64,000 nucleotides of DNA, taken from the NCBI RefSeq assembly GCF_030504955.1, contig NZ_JAUKTR010000005.1, positions 1 to 64,000 of the forward strand, written 5' to 3'. Under the pieces are notes generated by a model. That model searched no databases. It saw only the letters and a list, made by a program, of their open reading frames with translations, and was not told the origin of the DNA. Shown here piece by piece: positions 19,055 to 28,320 of the stretch. Origin of the DNA: Peiella sedimenti. GTDB lineage: Bacteria; Pseudomonadota; Alphaproteobacteria; Caulobacterales; Caulobacteraceae. How positions within the stretch are numbered: the first letter of the stretch is position 1; every line of letters begins with the position of its first letter. Made by a program: the position numbers and the translations under genes.

Positions 19055-21964
19055 ATGCCTGTCGCACTTCGCCGCCTGCCCGCGTTCGTCTCCGCCCTCG
19101 CCCTGAGCGCCGCCCTGGCTGGAGGCGCCGCCGCCTTTCCGGCCGTGGGCGCCGCCAGCGATGAGCACCAGCACCAGCATGGCGCTCCGGCGGCGGCGGC
19201 GGACCAGGCGCCGCCCCTGGCCTATCGCCATCGGACGCTCGCCAACGGGCTTCAGGTCTACAGCCTGCAGGACCGCTCCCAGCCCGTGGTGGCCGTGCAG
19301 ATGTGGTACAATGTCGGCGCCAAGGACGACCCCCAGGGGCGCGCCGGCTTCGCCCACCTGTTCGAGCACGTGCTGTCGCGGGTGACGCGCAACATCCCCC
19401 GCGCCCAGATCGCCTGGATGGTCGAGGACATGGGCGGCCAGCGGAACGCCTCCACCTCGCCGGACTGGACCAACTACTTCGAGACGGTGCCCTCCAACTA
19501 TCTGGAGCGGACCCTGTGGTTCCACGCCGAGCGCATGGATCGCCTCGTGGTCAACGAGGAGGTGTTCAACGCCGAGCGGGACATCGTCAAGGAAGAGCTG
19601 CGCCAGCGCGTCCTGGCCGATCCCTATGGGCGGCTGTTCCGCTTCGTGCTGCCGCGCCACAGCTTTTCGACCCTTCCATACCACCGGCCCAGCATCGGCT
19701 CGATCGAGGAGCTGGACGACGCCACGCTGGAAGACGCCCTGGCCTTCCACGACGCCTATTACCGGCCGGACAACGCGGTCCTGATCGTCTCGGGCGATTT
19801 CGACCAAGCCGAACTCGATACGCTGATCGACCGGCACTTCGCCGGCATCCAGCGTCCGGACCGGCCGATCCCGCGCTTCACCGCTGAGGAGCCCGAGCGC
19901 ACCGCCCCGCGTGAGGTGGAGGCCCTGGCCCCGAACGTGCCCCGCCCTGCGGTGGCCTTCTCCTATCCGGCGCCGCCTGTGAACAGCTCCGACGGGGCGG
20001 CGCTGGACATCCTCGACGCCATTCTGACCCGCGGCGACTCTTCGCGCTTCCGCGCCGCCTTCTTCGAGCAGGCGGCCCTGGCGACATCGGCGAACACCTA
20101 TGATTCCCGCATGGAGGACGGCGGCTTCTGGGCCCCCTATGTGATCCTGGCCGACGGCGCCACGCCCGAACAGGTGCGGGAGACCTTGGCGCGCGAGATC
20201 GCCCGGCTGCGCGAAGAGCCGGTCAGCGCCGCCGAGCTTGAAGAGGCGCGAACCGAACTGATTTCAGCCGCGCTCTACAGCCGCGAAACCGCCCAGGGCC
20301 GCGCCTTCGCGCTGGGCAACGCCGTTATGGAGGCGGGCGATCCGGCCTTCGCCGACCGCCGTCTGGATGAGCTGCGCCGCGTCACCGCCGAGGATGTGCA
20401 ACGCGTCGCCCGCACCTGGCTGGACGACAGCCGCCGCGTCTCGATCCTCTACCGCGACCAGGGCGATGGTCAGGAGGGCTTTACGCCTGCGCCCTCCGTC
20501 GAGCGCTACGGCCTCGACCTGCCGCCCTCCACTCGGCCCCGCCTGGAGCTGGCGCCGGAGGGCGAGCGCGTGGCTCCGCCCGCGCCGACCGAGCTGCGCG
20601 CGGGCCAGCCGCCCGAGATCGGGGTGCATCAGCTGTCCAACGGCCTGCGCGTCGTCACCGTTTATCGCGAGGGCCTCCCTCTGATGAGCGCCAGCCTTGT
20701 GGTCGGCGCGGGCTCGGCCACCGAGCCCGCCCAGCTGGCCGGCCTCGCCGACGTCTCCACCGCCATGACCCTTAAAGGGGCCGGGGACTTGAGCGCCCAG
20801 GATATCGCGCGCCGTATCGAGGCCGCCGGCGGCTACCTGAACGCGGGATCGGGGGCGGACGGCGCCTTCCTCACCGGCGGCGCGCCCACCAGTCGCTTCC
20901 CGGAAATCCTCGGCATCATGGCGGCCGCGGCGCTGGAGCCCGTCTTCCCCGAGGAGGAACTGGCCCGCGAACGGCGCGAGCGCACCGACGCCCTGGCCAT
21001 CGCCATGCGCCAGCCGGGCTCCATCGCCAGCCGCGTTCTGAACCGCGTCGTGTACGGCGACGCGCCCTACGGGTCGCCCGCCTCGGGCACGGCCGAGACC
21101 CTGGCGGCCATCAGCCGCGACGACGTCATCGAACACCATGATCGGTGGTGGCAGCCGGACAACGCCACCCTGATCCTGTCGGGCGACATGGAAGAGGCCG
21201 AGGCCCTGCGCCTAGCCGAGCAAGCCTTCAGCGCCTGGCCGGTCCCTGCCGGCTACGTGCCGGAGATAAGCGATCCTGACGGGGCCGCGCCGGCCCAGCC
21301 GCGCGTCGTGGTGGTGGACATGCCTAACGCCGGTCAGGCCGCGGTGTATGCGGCGGCGCGCGCCATGCCCCGCGATGACCAGGCCTACTATCCGATGCAG
21401 GTCGCCAGCGCCGTCCTGGGCGGCGGCCAGCAGGGCCGCCTGTTCCAGGAAATCCGCGCCTTACGCGGCCTCAGCTATGGCGCCTATTCAGGCTTGGCGG
21501 CGCGGGAAGGCGAAGGGACCCTGGTCGCCTCGGCTCAGACGCGGAACGACGCCGTGCCCCAGGTGGCCGAGATCATGCTGGGGCAGATGACGGACCTGGC
21601 GGGCACGCTGCCCGATGCCGACATGCTGGAGCGGCGCAAGACATTCGTCGTTGGCAACTTCGTGCTGTCGACCCAGACCGGCGCCGGACTGGCTGGCCAG
21701 CTGGCCGCCGCCATCGCCGCGGGAGCCCCGCCCGAGGCGGTCACCGACTATCCACGCCTCGTCGGCGCGGTGACCCCGGAGCAGGTGGCGGCCACGGCCG
21801 CCCGCGTGCTGAACGAGGAGACGATCAGCCTCGTCATTGTCGGCGACGCCCGTCATTTCCTCGAACCTCTTCGGGCGCGCTTCCCCAATGTGGAGGTCGT
21901 GCCCCTGTCCGAACTGAACCTCATGGCGGCGGACCCTGTCCCCGCCCAAGCCGGAGCCCAATGA
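19055..21964 (+). CDS. M16 family periplasmic zinc peptidase, copy 1
   Basis: A 969-residue two-module insulinase/pitrilysin-family peptidase. The start at 19055 follows GGGGA and gives a signal peptide ending around GGAAA. An ATG at 19037 would add six residues. A His-rich patch (DEHQHQHG) follows the signal peptide. The first module has the inverted zinc motif H101-LFEH105, with ERDIVKEELRQR as the downstream glutamate. The second module, from about residue 510, lacks HxxEH, as usual for the inactive half. It overlaps copy 2 by four bases. Confidence 0.9.
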   Translation: MPVALRRLPAFVSALALSAALAGGAAAFPAVGAASDEHQHQHGAPAAAADQAPPLAYRHRTLANGLQVYSLQDRSQPVVAVQMWYNVGAKDDPQGRAGFAHLFEHVLSRVTRNIPRAQIAWMVEDMGGQRNASTSPDWTNYFETVPSNYLERTLWFHAERMDRLVVNEEVFNAERDIVKEELRQRVLADPYGRLFRFVLPRHSFSTLPYHRPSIGSIEELDDATLEDALAFHDAYYRPDNAVLIVSGDFDQAELDTLIDRHFAGIQRPDRPIPRFTAEEPERTAPREVEALAPNVPRPAVAFSYPAPPVNSSDGAALDILDAILTRGDSSRFRAAFFEQAALATSANTYDSRMEDGGFWAPYVILADGATPEQVRETLAREIARLREEPVSAAELEEARTELISAALYSRETAQGRAFALGNAVMEAGDPAFADRRLDELRRVTAEDVQRVARTWLDDSRRVSILYRDQGDGQEGFTPAPSVERYGLDLPPSTRPRLELAPEGERVAPPAPTELRAGQPPEIGVHQLSNGLRVVTVYREGLPLMSASLVVGAGSATEPAQLAGLADVSTAMTLKGAGDLSAQDIARRIEAAGGYLNAGSGADGAFLTGGAPTSRFPEILGIMAAAALEPVFPEEELARERRERTDALAIAMRQPGSIASRVLNRVVYGDAPYGSPASGTAETLAAISRDDVIEHHDRWWQPDNATLILSGDMEEAEALRLAEQAFSAWPVPAGYVPEISDPDGAAPAQPRVVVVDMPNAGQAAVYAAARAMPRDDQAYYPMQVASAVLGGGQQGRLFQEIRALRGLSYGAYSGLAAREGEGTLVASAQTRNDAVPQVAEIMLGQMTDLAGTLPDADMLERRKTFVVGNFVLSTQTGAGLAGQLAAAIAAGAPPEAVTDYPRLVGAVTPEQVAATAARVLNEETISLVIVGDARHFLEPLRARFPNVEVVPLSELNLMAADPVPAQAGAQ

Positions 21965-24852
21965 TGCGTCACTCTCTGATCCGCCGCCTGCTGGCCGCCA
22001 GCGCTCCGGCCGCCCTCGCGGCGGGCCTGATGCTGGCCCAACCCTACCCAGCTCTGGCTCTAGACGCGTCCACGGCCGCGCAGAATCAGGCGCCCGCCGC
22101 CCTGGAGCCCGCGCCCCTGGGCTTCCAGCGCCGCGTGCTGCCCAACGGCATGGAAGTCTACACGGCGCGTGACACCTCCACCTCCAACGTGACGGTCAAT
22201 GTCTGGTACCGGGTCGGGGCCAAGGACGACCCGGCCGGCCGTTCGGGCTTCGCGCACCTGTTCGAGCACATGCTGTTCAAGGCGACGCGCAACATGCCGC
22301 CCGAGACCTTCGACCGGCTGACCGAGGATGTGGGCGGCTTCAACAACGCCACCACCTATGACGACTTCACCGCCTATTACGAAGTCGTTCCGGCCAACCA
22401 CCTGCAGCGCATCCTGTGGGCTGAGGCTGACCGCCTGCGCTCGCTGGTCGTCGATCAGGACATCCTCACCTCCGAGCGTGACGTGGTGAAGGAGGAATAC
22501 CGCCAGCGCTACATCGCCAGCCCGTACGGGCGGCTGTTCGGCCTGTTCCTCCCGCAGACCATCTATCGCGAGCATCCCTATCGCCGTCCGGGCATCGGCT
22601 CACTCGAAGAGCTGAACGCCGCCACGGTCGAGGACGTGCGGCGCTTCCACGCCACCTACTATCGGCCGGACAACGCCTTCATCGTGGTGGCCGGCAACTT
22701 CGATCAGGCCCAGCTGGACGCCTGGATCAACCAATACTTCGGCGACATCCAGAACCCGTCCACGCCGATCCCGGCCAACGACGTGTCCGAGCCCGAGCTG
22801 ACCACCTCCAGCGACCAGACCTTCTACGCGCCGAACGTGCCGCTGCCGGCGGTGCTGATCGCCTGGCAGACCGTGCCGTGGGGCCACCCTGACCGCGCCG
22901 CCCTGACCGTGCTGGACGGCATCCTGTCCACGGGCGAAAGCAGCCGCCTCTATCGCTCGCTGGTCTACAATCAGGAGATCGCCGCCCAGACCAGCTCCAT
23001 CCCAGACTTCGCCCAGCAGGCCGGCAACCTATCCGCCTACGCCATCATGGCCGAGGGCCACACCATCGACGAAGGCCTGGCCGCCCTGCGCGCCGAGGTG
23101 GCCCGCTTCCGCGACGAGCCGGTCACGGCTGCCGAGCTGGACGAGGCCAAGAACGAGCTCATCGCCAACGCCCTGCGCGAACGCGAGACGGTCGATCAGC
23201 GCGCCTTCGCGTTCGGCTACGCCTTGACGATGACCGGCGATCCCGCCGCCGCCGACCGCGAGATAGGCCAGATCCAGGCGGTCACGGCCGCGGACATCCA
23301 GCGCGTCGCCCGCCGCTACCTGACCGAGAACCGCATGCAGGTGCTGCGGTATTTGGCTTCTGATGAGCAGAACCCGGAAACCATCCAGAACAAGAACGTC
23401 GACGCGCCGGTCACCCTGGCCAGCCTGACGGCGCTGGAGGCTCTGGGGGAGCCGACCACCCTGGCCGCGGAGGGCGAGCGCGAGCCCATTCCGGCGCCCG
23501 GCCCAGCCGTCGAGCCGGCCACGCCCACCGTCGCCGACTTCCGCCTGGACAATGGCCTGCGCGTGCTGGTGGCGCCCCGTCGGGGACTGCCGCTGGTCTC
23601 GGCCCAGCTGAGCTTTGACGCCGGCGCCTCGGACGACCCGCTGGGCAAGCCCGGCGTGGCCTCCCTGACCGCCGCCCTGCTGTCCCAGGGCGCCGGGGGC
23701 CGCAGCGCTCCTGAGATCGCAACCGAGATCGAGCGCCTCGGCGCCTCGGTGAGCGCCGGCTCAGGCGTGGACTTCACCACCATCAGCGGCAACGCGCCCT
23801 CGAACGTCTTCCCCCAGGTGCTGAACCTGATGGCGGACCTGGCGCAGCGTCCGGCGTTCGAAGCCGAAGAGCTTGAGCGGCTGCGCTCCCAGACTATGGA
23901 CGGGCTGCGCCTCGCGCTCAGCCAGCCTGGTTCAGTCGCCAGCCAGGCGACCGCGCGGGTGATCTATGGCGGGGCCCCTTATGGCCAGCCGGCCTCGGGA
24001 ACGCTGAACAGCGTGCCGGCCATCACGCGAGAGGACGTCACCGCCTATCACGCGGCGCACTTCCGCCCGTCCGAAGCGGTCCTGACCTTCTCGGGCGACA
24101 TCGACGAAGCCACGGCCCGGCGCCTTGCCGAGCAGGCCTTCGGCGGCTGGCGGGATCCGGCCGGCGCGGCGCCGGCGGCGGCCGACCCCTCCGGACCGGA
24201 GCAGTCGCCCCGGATCATCGTGGTCGACATGCCCGGCGCGGGCCAGGCTGCGGTGATCACGGCCATGCGCAGCATCCGCCGCACCGATCCTGACTACTTC
24301 GCCCTGTCCCTGGGCAATACCCTGCTGGGCGGCGGCTATTCCTCGCGCCTGAACCAGGAAGTGCGCATTCGCCGCGGCCTGTCCTACGGCGCGGGCACGT
24401 CCATCGGTTCACGCCAGGACGAGGGGGTGTTCACCGCCTCGACCCAGACCCGCAACGACGCCGCCGACGAGGTGGTCGAGCTGATGCTGCAGGAGATCGG
24501 CAAGATGGGCCAGCAGCCCATCACCGAGGCCGAACTGGCCCCGCGCCGCGCCGTCATGACGGGCGGCTTCGGCCGCTCGTTGGAGACGGTGGACGGCCTT
24601 GGCGGACTGGTGGCCAATCTGGCGCTCTACGACCTGCCCATGAGCGAGCTGGCCGCCTATGCCGGTCGGGTCAGGGCGGTGACCCCGGAGGAGGTTCAGG
24701 CCGCCTTCGCGCAGCGCCTGCCGGTGGGCCGGGCCAGCATCGTGGTGGTCGGCGACGCCAGTCAGTTCCTGGAGCAGCTGCGGGCGGCGCACCCCAATGT
24801 CGAGGTGATCCCGCTGTCCGAGCTGAACCTGGACTCGGCCACACTGAGGTAG
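21961..24852 (+). CDS. M16 family periplasmic zinc peptidase, copy 2
   Basis: A 963-residue paralogue of the preceding gene, with signal peptide (1-31, ending LALA). The zinc motif is H99-LFEH103, followed by FKATRNMPPETFDRL and the distal SERDVVKEEYRQR. The C-terminal module again lacks the motif. The start codon ATG at 21961 overlaps the upstream TGA. Both copies keep a catalytic module, so each may be active alone, or the pair may form a mixed complex. Substrates are presumably peptides in the periplasm. Confidence 0.9.
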   Translation: MMRHSLIRRLLAASAPAALAAGLMLAQPYPALALDASTAAQNQAPAALEPAPLGFQRRVLPNGMEVYTARDTSTSNVTVNVWYRVGAKDDPAGRSGFAHLFEHMLFKATRNMPPETFDRLTEDVGGFNNATTYDDFTAYYEVVPANHLQRILWAEADRLRSLVVDQDILTSERDVVKEEYRQRYIASPYGRLFGLFLPQTIYREHPYRRPGIGSLEELNAATVEDVRRFHATYYRPDNAFIVVAGNFDQAQLDAWINQYFGDIQNPSTPIPANDVSEPELTTSSDQTFYAPNVPLPAVLIAWQTVPWGHPDRAALTVLDGILSTGESSRLYRSLVYNQEIAAQTSSIPDFAQQAGNLSAYAIMAEGHTIDEGLAALRAEVARFRDEPVTAAELDEAKNELIANALRERETVDQRAFAFGYALTMTGDPAAADREIGQIQAVTAADIQRVARRYLTENRMQVLRYLASDEQNPETIQNKNVDAPVTLASLTALEALGEPTTLAAEGEREPIPAPGPAVEPATPTVADFRLDNGLRVLVAPRRGLPLVSAQLSFDAGASDDPLGKPGVASLTAALLSQGAGGRSAPEIATEIERLGASVSAGSGVDFTTISGNAPSNVFPQVLNLMADLAQRPAFEAEELERLRSQTMDGLRLALSQPGSVASQATARVIYGGAPYGQPASGTLNSVPAITREDVTAYHAAHFRPSEAVLTFSGDIDEATARRLAEQAFGGWRDPAGAAPAAADPSGPEQSPRIIVVDMPGAGQAAVITAMRSIRRTDPDYFALSLGNTLLGGGYSSRLNQEVRIRRGLSYGAGTSIGSRQDEGVFTASTQTRNDAADEVVELMLQEIGKMGQQPITEAELAPRRAVMTGGFGRSLETVDGLGGLVANLALYDLPMSELAAYAGRVRAVTPEEVQAAFAQRLPVGRASIVVVGDASQFLEQLRAAHPNVEVIPLSELNLDSATLR

Positions 24853-24853
24853 A

Positions 24854-25684
24854 TCAGGCCGCCGCGTCGTCCAGGCAGATCACCTGGGCGACGCGCAGGT
24901 CGCGCCGCAGAGCGTCCGCCTCGAGCCCATAGTTGCTGACTGAAATAGCCGCGCCCACGGCGTCGGGACGCGAAAAGCTGCGCCCCAGGGCCGCGCGCAT
25001 GTCGGCCGGCCGGGTCGTGTAGATGCGCCCCCGGCGCGGTCCCTCCGCTAAGGTGACGCCGACGGCCTGGCCGCGCTCGTCCAGCACCGGCGCGCCCGAC
25101 AGGCCCGACAGTTCGCCCTTGAGCCCATCGGTACGGCCCACCTCGGCCCAGATCCAGACCGGCTGGGCAGCCTGGCCGCGGCCGTGGCGGCGCAGCTCGC
25201 CGGGGCCGAGCAGACGCGACGTCGCCTCGCCCGCGCCGCCCTGGGGGAAGCCGGGATGGAAGCCGCGCAAGCCCGGCTCAAGCCGCTGGTTCAGAGCCAC
25301 GGGAATGGGCGTGGGGCCACCCTCCGTGCGCAACACGGCCACGTCCGAGCGGCGCGACAGACGCGGTCGGGCGGCCACGGCGCGGTCCCCGGCGATCTTC
25401 AGGGCCGGGCGGCGGCAACCCTCGACCACGTGGCGGGCCGTCAGCCAGATCCCCTCGCCGCCTACAGCGAAGGCAGTGCCGCTCTGGGCCTGCACCGGCA
25501 GGCCGCGCGCCTCGACCAGTTCGCCGGGATTGAACGGCTCGGCCGGAGCGAGCAGCAGGTTTTCCTCAAGACTCGGCGGCGGCGGCGGCGGCGGTGCGTC
25601 CGCGCGTTCGCGACGGGACACGCCCGCCACGGCCAGGGCGGCCAGGGCGGCGCTGTAGACCATCCAGTCGGGCAGGCGCAGCAC
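24854..25684 (-). CDS. Membrane-anchored trypsin-like serine protease
   Basis: A 276-residue protease with an N-terminal membrane segment (about 7-21), a Pro-rich linker (residues 31-37 are seven prolines), and a chymotrypsin-fold domain. The triad is visible: His in TARHVVEGC, Asp in RRSDVAVLRT, and Ser in GLSGAPVLD. No PDZ domain is present, unlike DegP. The likely start is GTG at 25684, four bases from a repeat element, and no clear ribosome-binding site precedes it. The gene may be co-transcribed with the DUF350 gene through the repeat. It converges on the M16 gene with one base between. Confidence 0.78.
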   Translation of the reverse strand: MLRLPDWMVYSAALAALAVAGVSRRERADAPPPPPPPSLEENLLLAPAEPFNPGELVEARGLPVQAQSGTAFAVGGEGIWLTARHVVEGCRRPALKIAGDRAVAARPRLSRRSDVAVLRTEGGPTPIPVALNQRLEPGLRGFHPGFPQGGAGEATSRLLGPGELRRHGRGQAAQPVWIWAEVGRTDGLKGELSGLSGAPVLDERGQAVGVTLAEGPRRGRIYTTRPADMRAALGRSFSRPDAVGAAISVSNYGLEADALRRDLRVAQVICLDDAAA

Positions 25685-25687
25685 GGC

Positions 25688-25819
25688 CTAGAGCCTGATC
25701 GGTTGAGGTGTAATCGCGTTCGCGATTCCACCGACGCCGTGAATCAGACTCTCGCTAAAACACTGGACCGAAATCTGAGTTTCGTTGAAAGGCATCTGAC
25801 TCAACCGATTTCGGTCTAG
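25688..25819 (+). repeat. CTAG-bounded palindromic element, long copy (132 bp)
   Basis: CTAG at both ends (25688-25691 and 25816-25819) encloses 124 bp. The outer 20 bases are inverted repeats of each other at 16 of 20 positions, sharing CTAGA and ATCGGTTGAG. Inside lie two hairpins: 25707-25732 (GGTG-AATCGCG paired with CGCGATT-CACC, one mismatch) and GACCGAAATC 25766-25775 paired perfectly with GATTTCGGTC 25807-25816. Related copies are at 30909-30962 and 35917-35954. The structure resembles a miniature inverted-repeat element with a 4-bp CTAG target duplication. The right CTAG supplies the TAG stop of the DUF350 gene. Confidence 0.85.
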
Positions 25820-26259
25820 CCGGTGACGGCCGCAGCCAGCACCAGGGCGGTCGCCAGCTTGGCCGAAACCAGAAGCACTGCAGCCGACACCTCGCCCTCC
25901 TGCACCCGCTGGGGCAGGCCCATCAGGACGACGTCGGTGATGCGGAAGGCCAGAAGCTGCATCAGTATGGTGGCCAGGCCCCAGACGCCGATCTCGATCA
26001 GGGACGCCGACTGGCCCAGCGAGACCGCCAGAGGAATGGCCAGGCCGACGATGACGCCGCCGAAGGCGACCGAGGCGGCGGCGTTGCCCTCGCGGATCTG
26101 ACCGATCTCCTTCCAGGGGGTCAGCACCGCATAAAGAACCGCGCCGAAGGCCAGCAACGCCAGCGTCACCCCGGCATGGAGCAGGGTGATGGGAAAGCCG
26201 GCGGCGAAGGCCTGGACCTCGGGCCGGGACAGCTGGGGAACAAGGGCGTCGGCGTTCAT
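25816..26259 (-). CDS. DUF350 family membrane protein
   Basis: A 147-residue integral membrane protein of the DUF350 (YjfL-like) family. About four hydrophobic segments are visible, with the family pattern GNAAASVAFGGVIVGLAIPL after a polar loop (WKEIGQIREG). Function in this family is unknown. Its TAG stop is contributed by the CTAG end of the adjacent repeat, and the co-oriented serine protease gene begins just beyond that repeat. Confidence 0.82.
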   Translation of the reverse strand: MNADALVPQLSRPEVQAFAAGFPITLLHAGVTLALLAFGAVLYAVLTPWKEIGQIREGNAAASVAFGGVIVGLAIPLAVSLGQSASLIEIGVWGLATILMQLLAFRITDVVLMGLPQRVQEGEVSAAVLLVSAKLATALVLAAAVTG

Positions 26260-26364
26260 GGGCTTCCAGATCAGAGGACGGCGGTTATCCGACCAGCACC
26301 CTGATCCTGCAAGGGCCGGGCCGGGCGGCCTGTCCCGGGATCGGACAGAACCGCCAGGTCTTGA

Positions 26365-27300
26365 TCAGCCCCAGGGGCCGGGCTGATGCGACGGCGTCGC
26401 CGGAACCGCTGTCTCATAGTGCATGCGCGGACGAGCCGGCAGGCCCTGGGACATCTCGTTGAGCGCGCGAACGCGGTTGGCCGTGGCCGGGTGGGTCGAG
26501 AACAGGTTGTCCGCCCCCTTCCCCGCGAGCGGATTGATGATGAACATGTGGGCGGTGGCCGGATTGCGCTCGGCCTGGACGTTGTAGGCGCCGCGCTTGG
26601 CGTAGGCCTCGATCTTCTCCAGGGCCGAAGCCAGGGCGCGCGGGTCGCCCGAGATTTCCGCCCCCGTGCGGTCGGCGGCGTATTCGCGGCCGCGGCTGAT
26701 GGCCATCTGCACCAGGGCCGCCGCCATGGGGGCCAGCAGAGCCACAAGGATGACGGCGAAGACGCCGCCGGGCCGATCGCGATCCCCTCCGCCGAAGAAC
26801 AGGCCGAAGTTGGCCAGGGCCGATATGGCGCCGGCCACCGTGGCGGTGACCGTCATGGTCAGGGTGTCGCGGTTCTTCACATGGGCCAGCTCGTGCCCCA
26901 TGACGGCGCGCACCTCGTCGCGGTCCAGCATCTCCAGCAGGCTGGAGGTGGCCGCCACGGCGGCATGTTCAGGGTCGCGGCCCGTGGCGAAAGCGTTGGG
27001 CTGGCCGTTCTCCATCAGGGTGATCTTGGGCAGGGGCATGCCTGCCTTCTGCGCCATGGCCTTGACGTCCTGGACATAGGCGCGGACGCGGGGGTCGGGA
27101 TGCGACTCGTCGACGATCTTGGCCCGGTACATGGACAGCACGATCTTGTCGGCGTTCCAGTAACTGATCAGGTTGGTGACGACGGCGAAGCCCAGCGCCA
27201 GCAGCATGCCGGTCTGGCCGCCGATCAGATAGCCGACGCCGATGAACAGCGCCGTCAGCGCCGCCAGCAGCATGAAGGTGCGAAGTTGATTGAGGCCCAT
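26365..27300 (-). CDS. htpX: Membrane zinc metalloprotease HtpX
   Basis: A 311-residue M48 protease that degrades misfolded inner-membrane proteins. Two N-terminal transmembrane segments are followed by the zinc site H136-ELAH140, two more hydrophobic segments (about 152-172 and 185-205), and the third ligand in [14 protein letters not shown]. The tail [19 protein letters not shown] is an extension past the conserved domain. It stands with other envelope proteases in the 19-27 kb region. The strand neighbour DUF350 begins 106 bp downstream. Confidence 0.95.
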   Translation of the reverse strand: MGLNQLRTFMLLAALTALFIGVGYLIGGQTGMLLALGFAVVTNLISYWNADKIVLSMYRAKIVDESHPDPRVRAYVQDVKAMAQKAGMPLPKITLMENGQPNAFATGRDPEHAAVAATSSLLEMLDRDEVRAVMGHELAHVKNRDTLTMTVTATVAGAISALANFGLFFGGGDRDRPGGVFAVILVALLAPMAAALVQMAISRGREYAADRTGAEISGDPRALASALEKIEAYAKRGAYNVQAERNPATAHMFIINPLAGKGADNLFSTHPATANRVRALNEMSQGLPARPRMHYETAVPATPSHQPGPWG

Positions 27301-27338
27301 CTCTTTTTCCCGACTGACTACGCCTATATTTGGTGAGC

Positions 27339-27563
27339 ATGACCGACCCCCTCAAGAGCCAAGACGCCGCAAGCGGCGCCGTGGATCACCCGCCAGCAAA
27401 GACGCTCAGCCCCGCCGCCCAACGCGCCCTGGCCGAGGCAGCCGAACGTCGAGCCGCCGCCGACGCGCAAGCAAGTCAGGCCACCGAACCTGGCGGCCCC
27501 AGGGGCCCAGAGCCCACGCGCTACGGCGATTGGGAAAAGAAGGGCATCGCCGTCGATTTCTAG
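27339..27563 (+). CDS. DUF1674 / SDHAF4-like protein
   Basis: A 74-residue protein ending [19 protein letters not shown], the diagnostic C-terminus of the DUF1674 family. The eukaryotic member Sdh8/SDHAF4 binds the flavinylated succinate dehydrogenase flavoprotein during assembly. The N-terminal 45 residues are low-complexity Ala/Glu-rich and probably disordered. ATG at 27339 was chosen over TTG/GTG just upstream. It is divergent from htpX, with 38 bp between start codons. No sdh genes are in the window. Confidence 0.85.
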   Translation: MTDPLKSQDAASGAVDHPPAKTLSPAAQRALAEAAERRAAADAQASQATEPGGPRGPEPTRYGDWEKKGIAVDF

Positions 27564-27648
27564 CGCCTGTGGTCAAGCTCTCCCCTCAGGGGTGAAGGCG
27601 CTGGCGGGCGTTAACCCTTGGGATCAGGTTGGCCGGCTGGAGGTCATC

Positions 27649-28314
27649 ATGGTCCGCACCGCTTTCATCGCCGCGCTTCTGACGACAGCCGCCGCCCCGG
27701 CCCTGGCGCAGGTTCCCTACTCCGGCCCGCGCTGGGAGCCGCGCCATGAGGCTCCGCGGCGTCATCCCCTGCCGCGCCCTGAAGTCGTGGCCGAGGCGCG
27801 CGCCGAGGCCTACGCCGGACCCGAGGGCGGGTACGCCCGGGGCGACGCCTACGCCCGCGACGGCTACGGTCGGGTGGTCCGGGACCGCGATTACGACGGC
27901 TACGGCGCCTATGGCCGGCTCCACGGCGGCTATGTCTCGGACGCCTATCGCTTCTATGGGCGACGTTACGCCTATCAGGACCGGATCGGCGGCACGGGCG
28001 GCGCCTATGCCCAGGCGGAAGCCTATGCCGGCGGAGCCTATGCGCGGGCCGAGGCGCGGGTGGGCGGCGCCCCATACCCTTATGCCTATGGGCACGAGGA
28101 CGGCTCAGGCTACGGCTATGGCGGACCTGCCTATGAACGGTACGCCGAGCCGCCTCCGTATCACGGCGGGGCCGGGCGATATGACCCGCCGCAGCCGCCT
28201 TATGGATACGGCTACGGTTATGGCTGGCGCGAAGGCTACGCCTACGACCTGCGCGGCGAAGACTGGGGCGGCCACCGCCCTGGTTGTGATTGCCCGCACC
28301 ACCGGCGGCGCTGA
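27649..28314 (+). CDS. Tyr/Gly-rich secreted low-complexity protein
   Basis: A 221-residue protein I do not recognise. The ATG at 27649 follows GGAGG by six bases and opens a signal peptide (MVRTAFIAALLTTAAAPALA, cleaved before QVP). The mature chain is extremely rich in Tyr, Gly, Ala, Arg and Pro, with repeated AYA/AEAYAGG and YGYGYGYGW stretches. It ends in GCDCPHHRRR, two Cys near a His/Arg tail. Such composition suggests an exported, disordered or adhesive/surface protein. No enzymatic motif is visible. Confidence 0.7.
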   Translation: MVRTAFIAALLTTAAAPALAQVPYSGPRWEPRHEAPRRHPLPRPEVVAEARAEAYAGPEGGYARGDAYARDGYGRVVRDRDYDGYGAYGRLHGGYVSDAYRFYGRRYAYQDRIGGTGGAYAQAEAYAGGAYARAEARVGGAPYPYAYGHEDGSGYGYGGPAYERYAEPPPYHGGAGRYDPPQPPYGYGYGYGWREGYAYDLRGEDWGGHRPGCDCPHHRRR

Positions 28315-28320
28315 GCGGAC

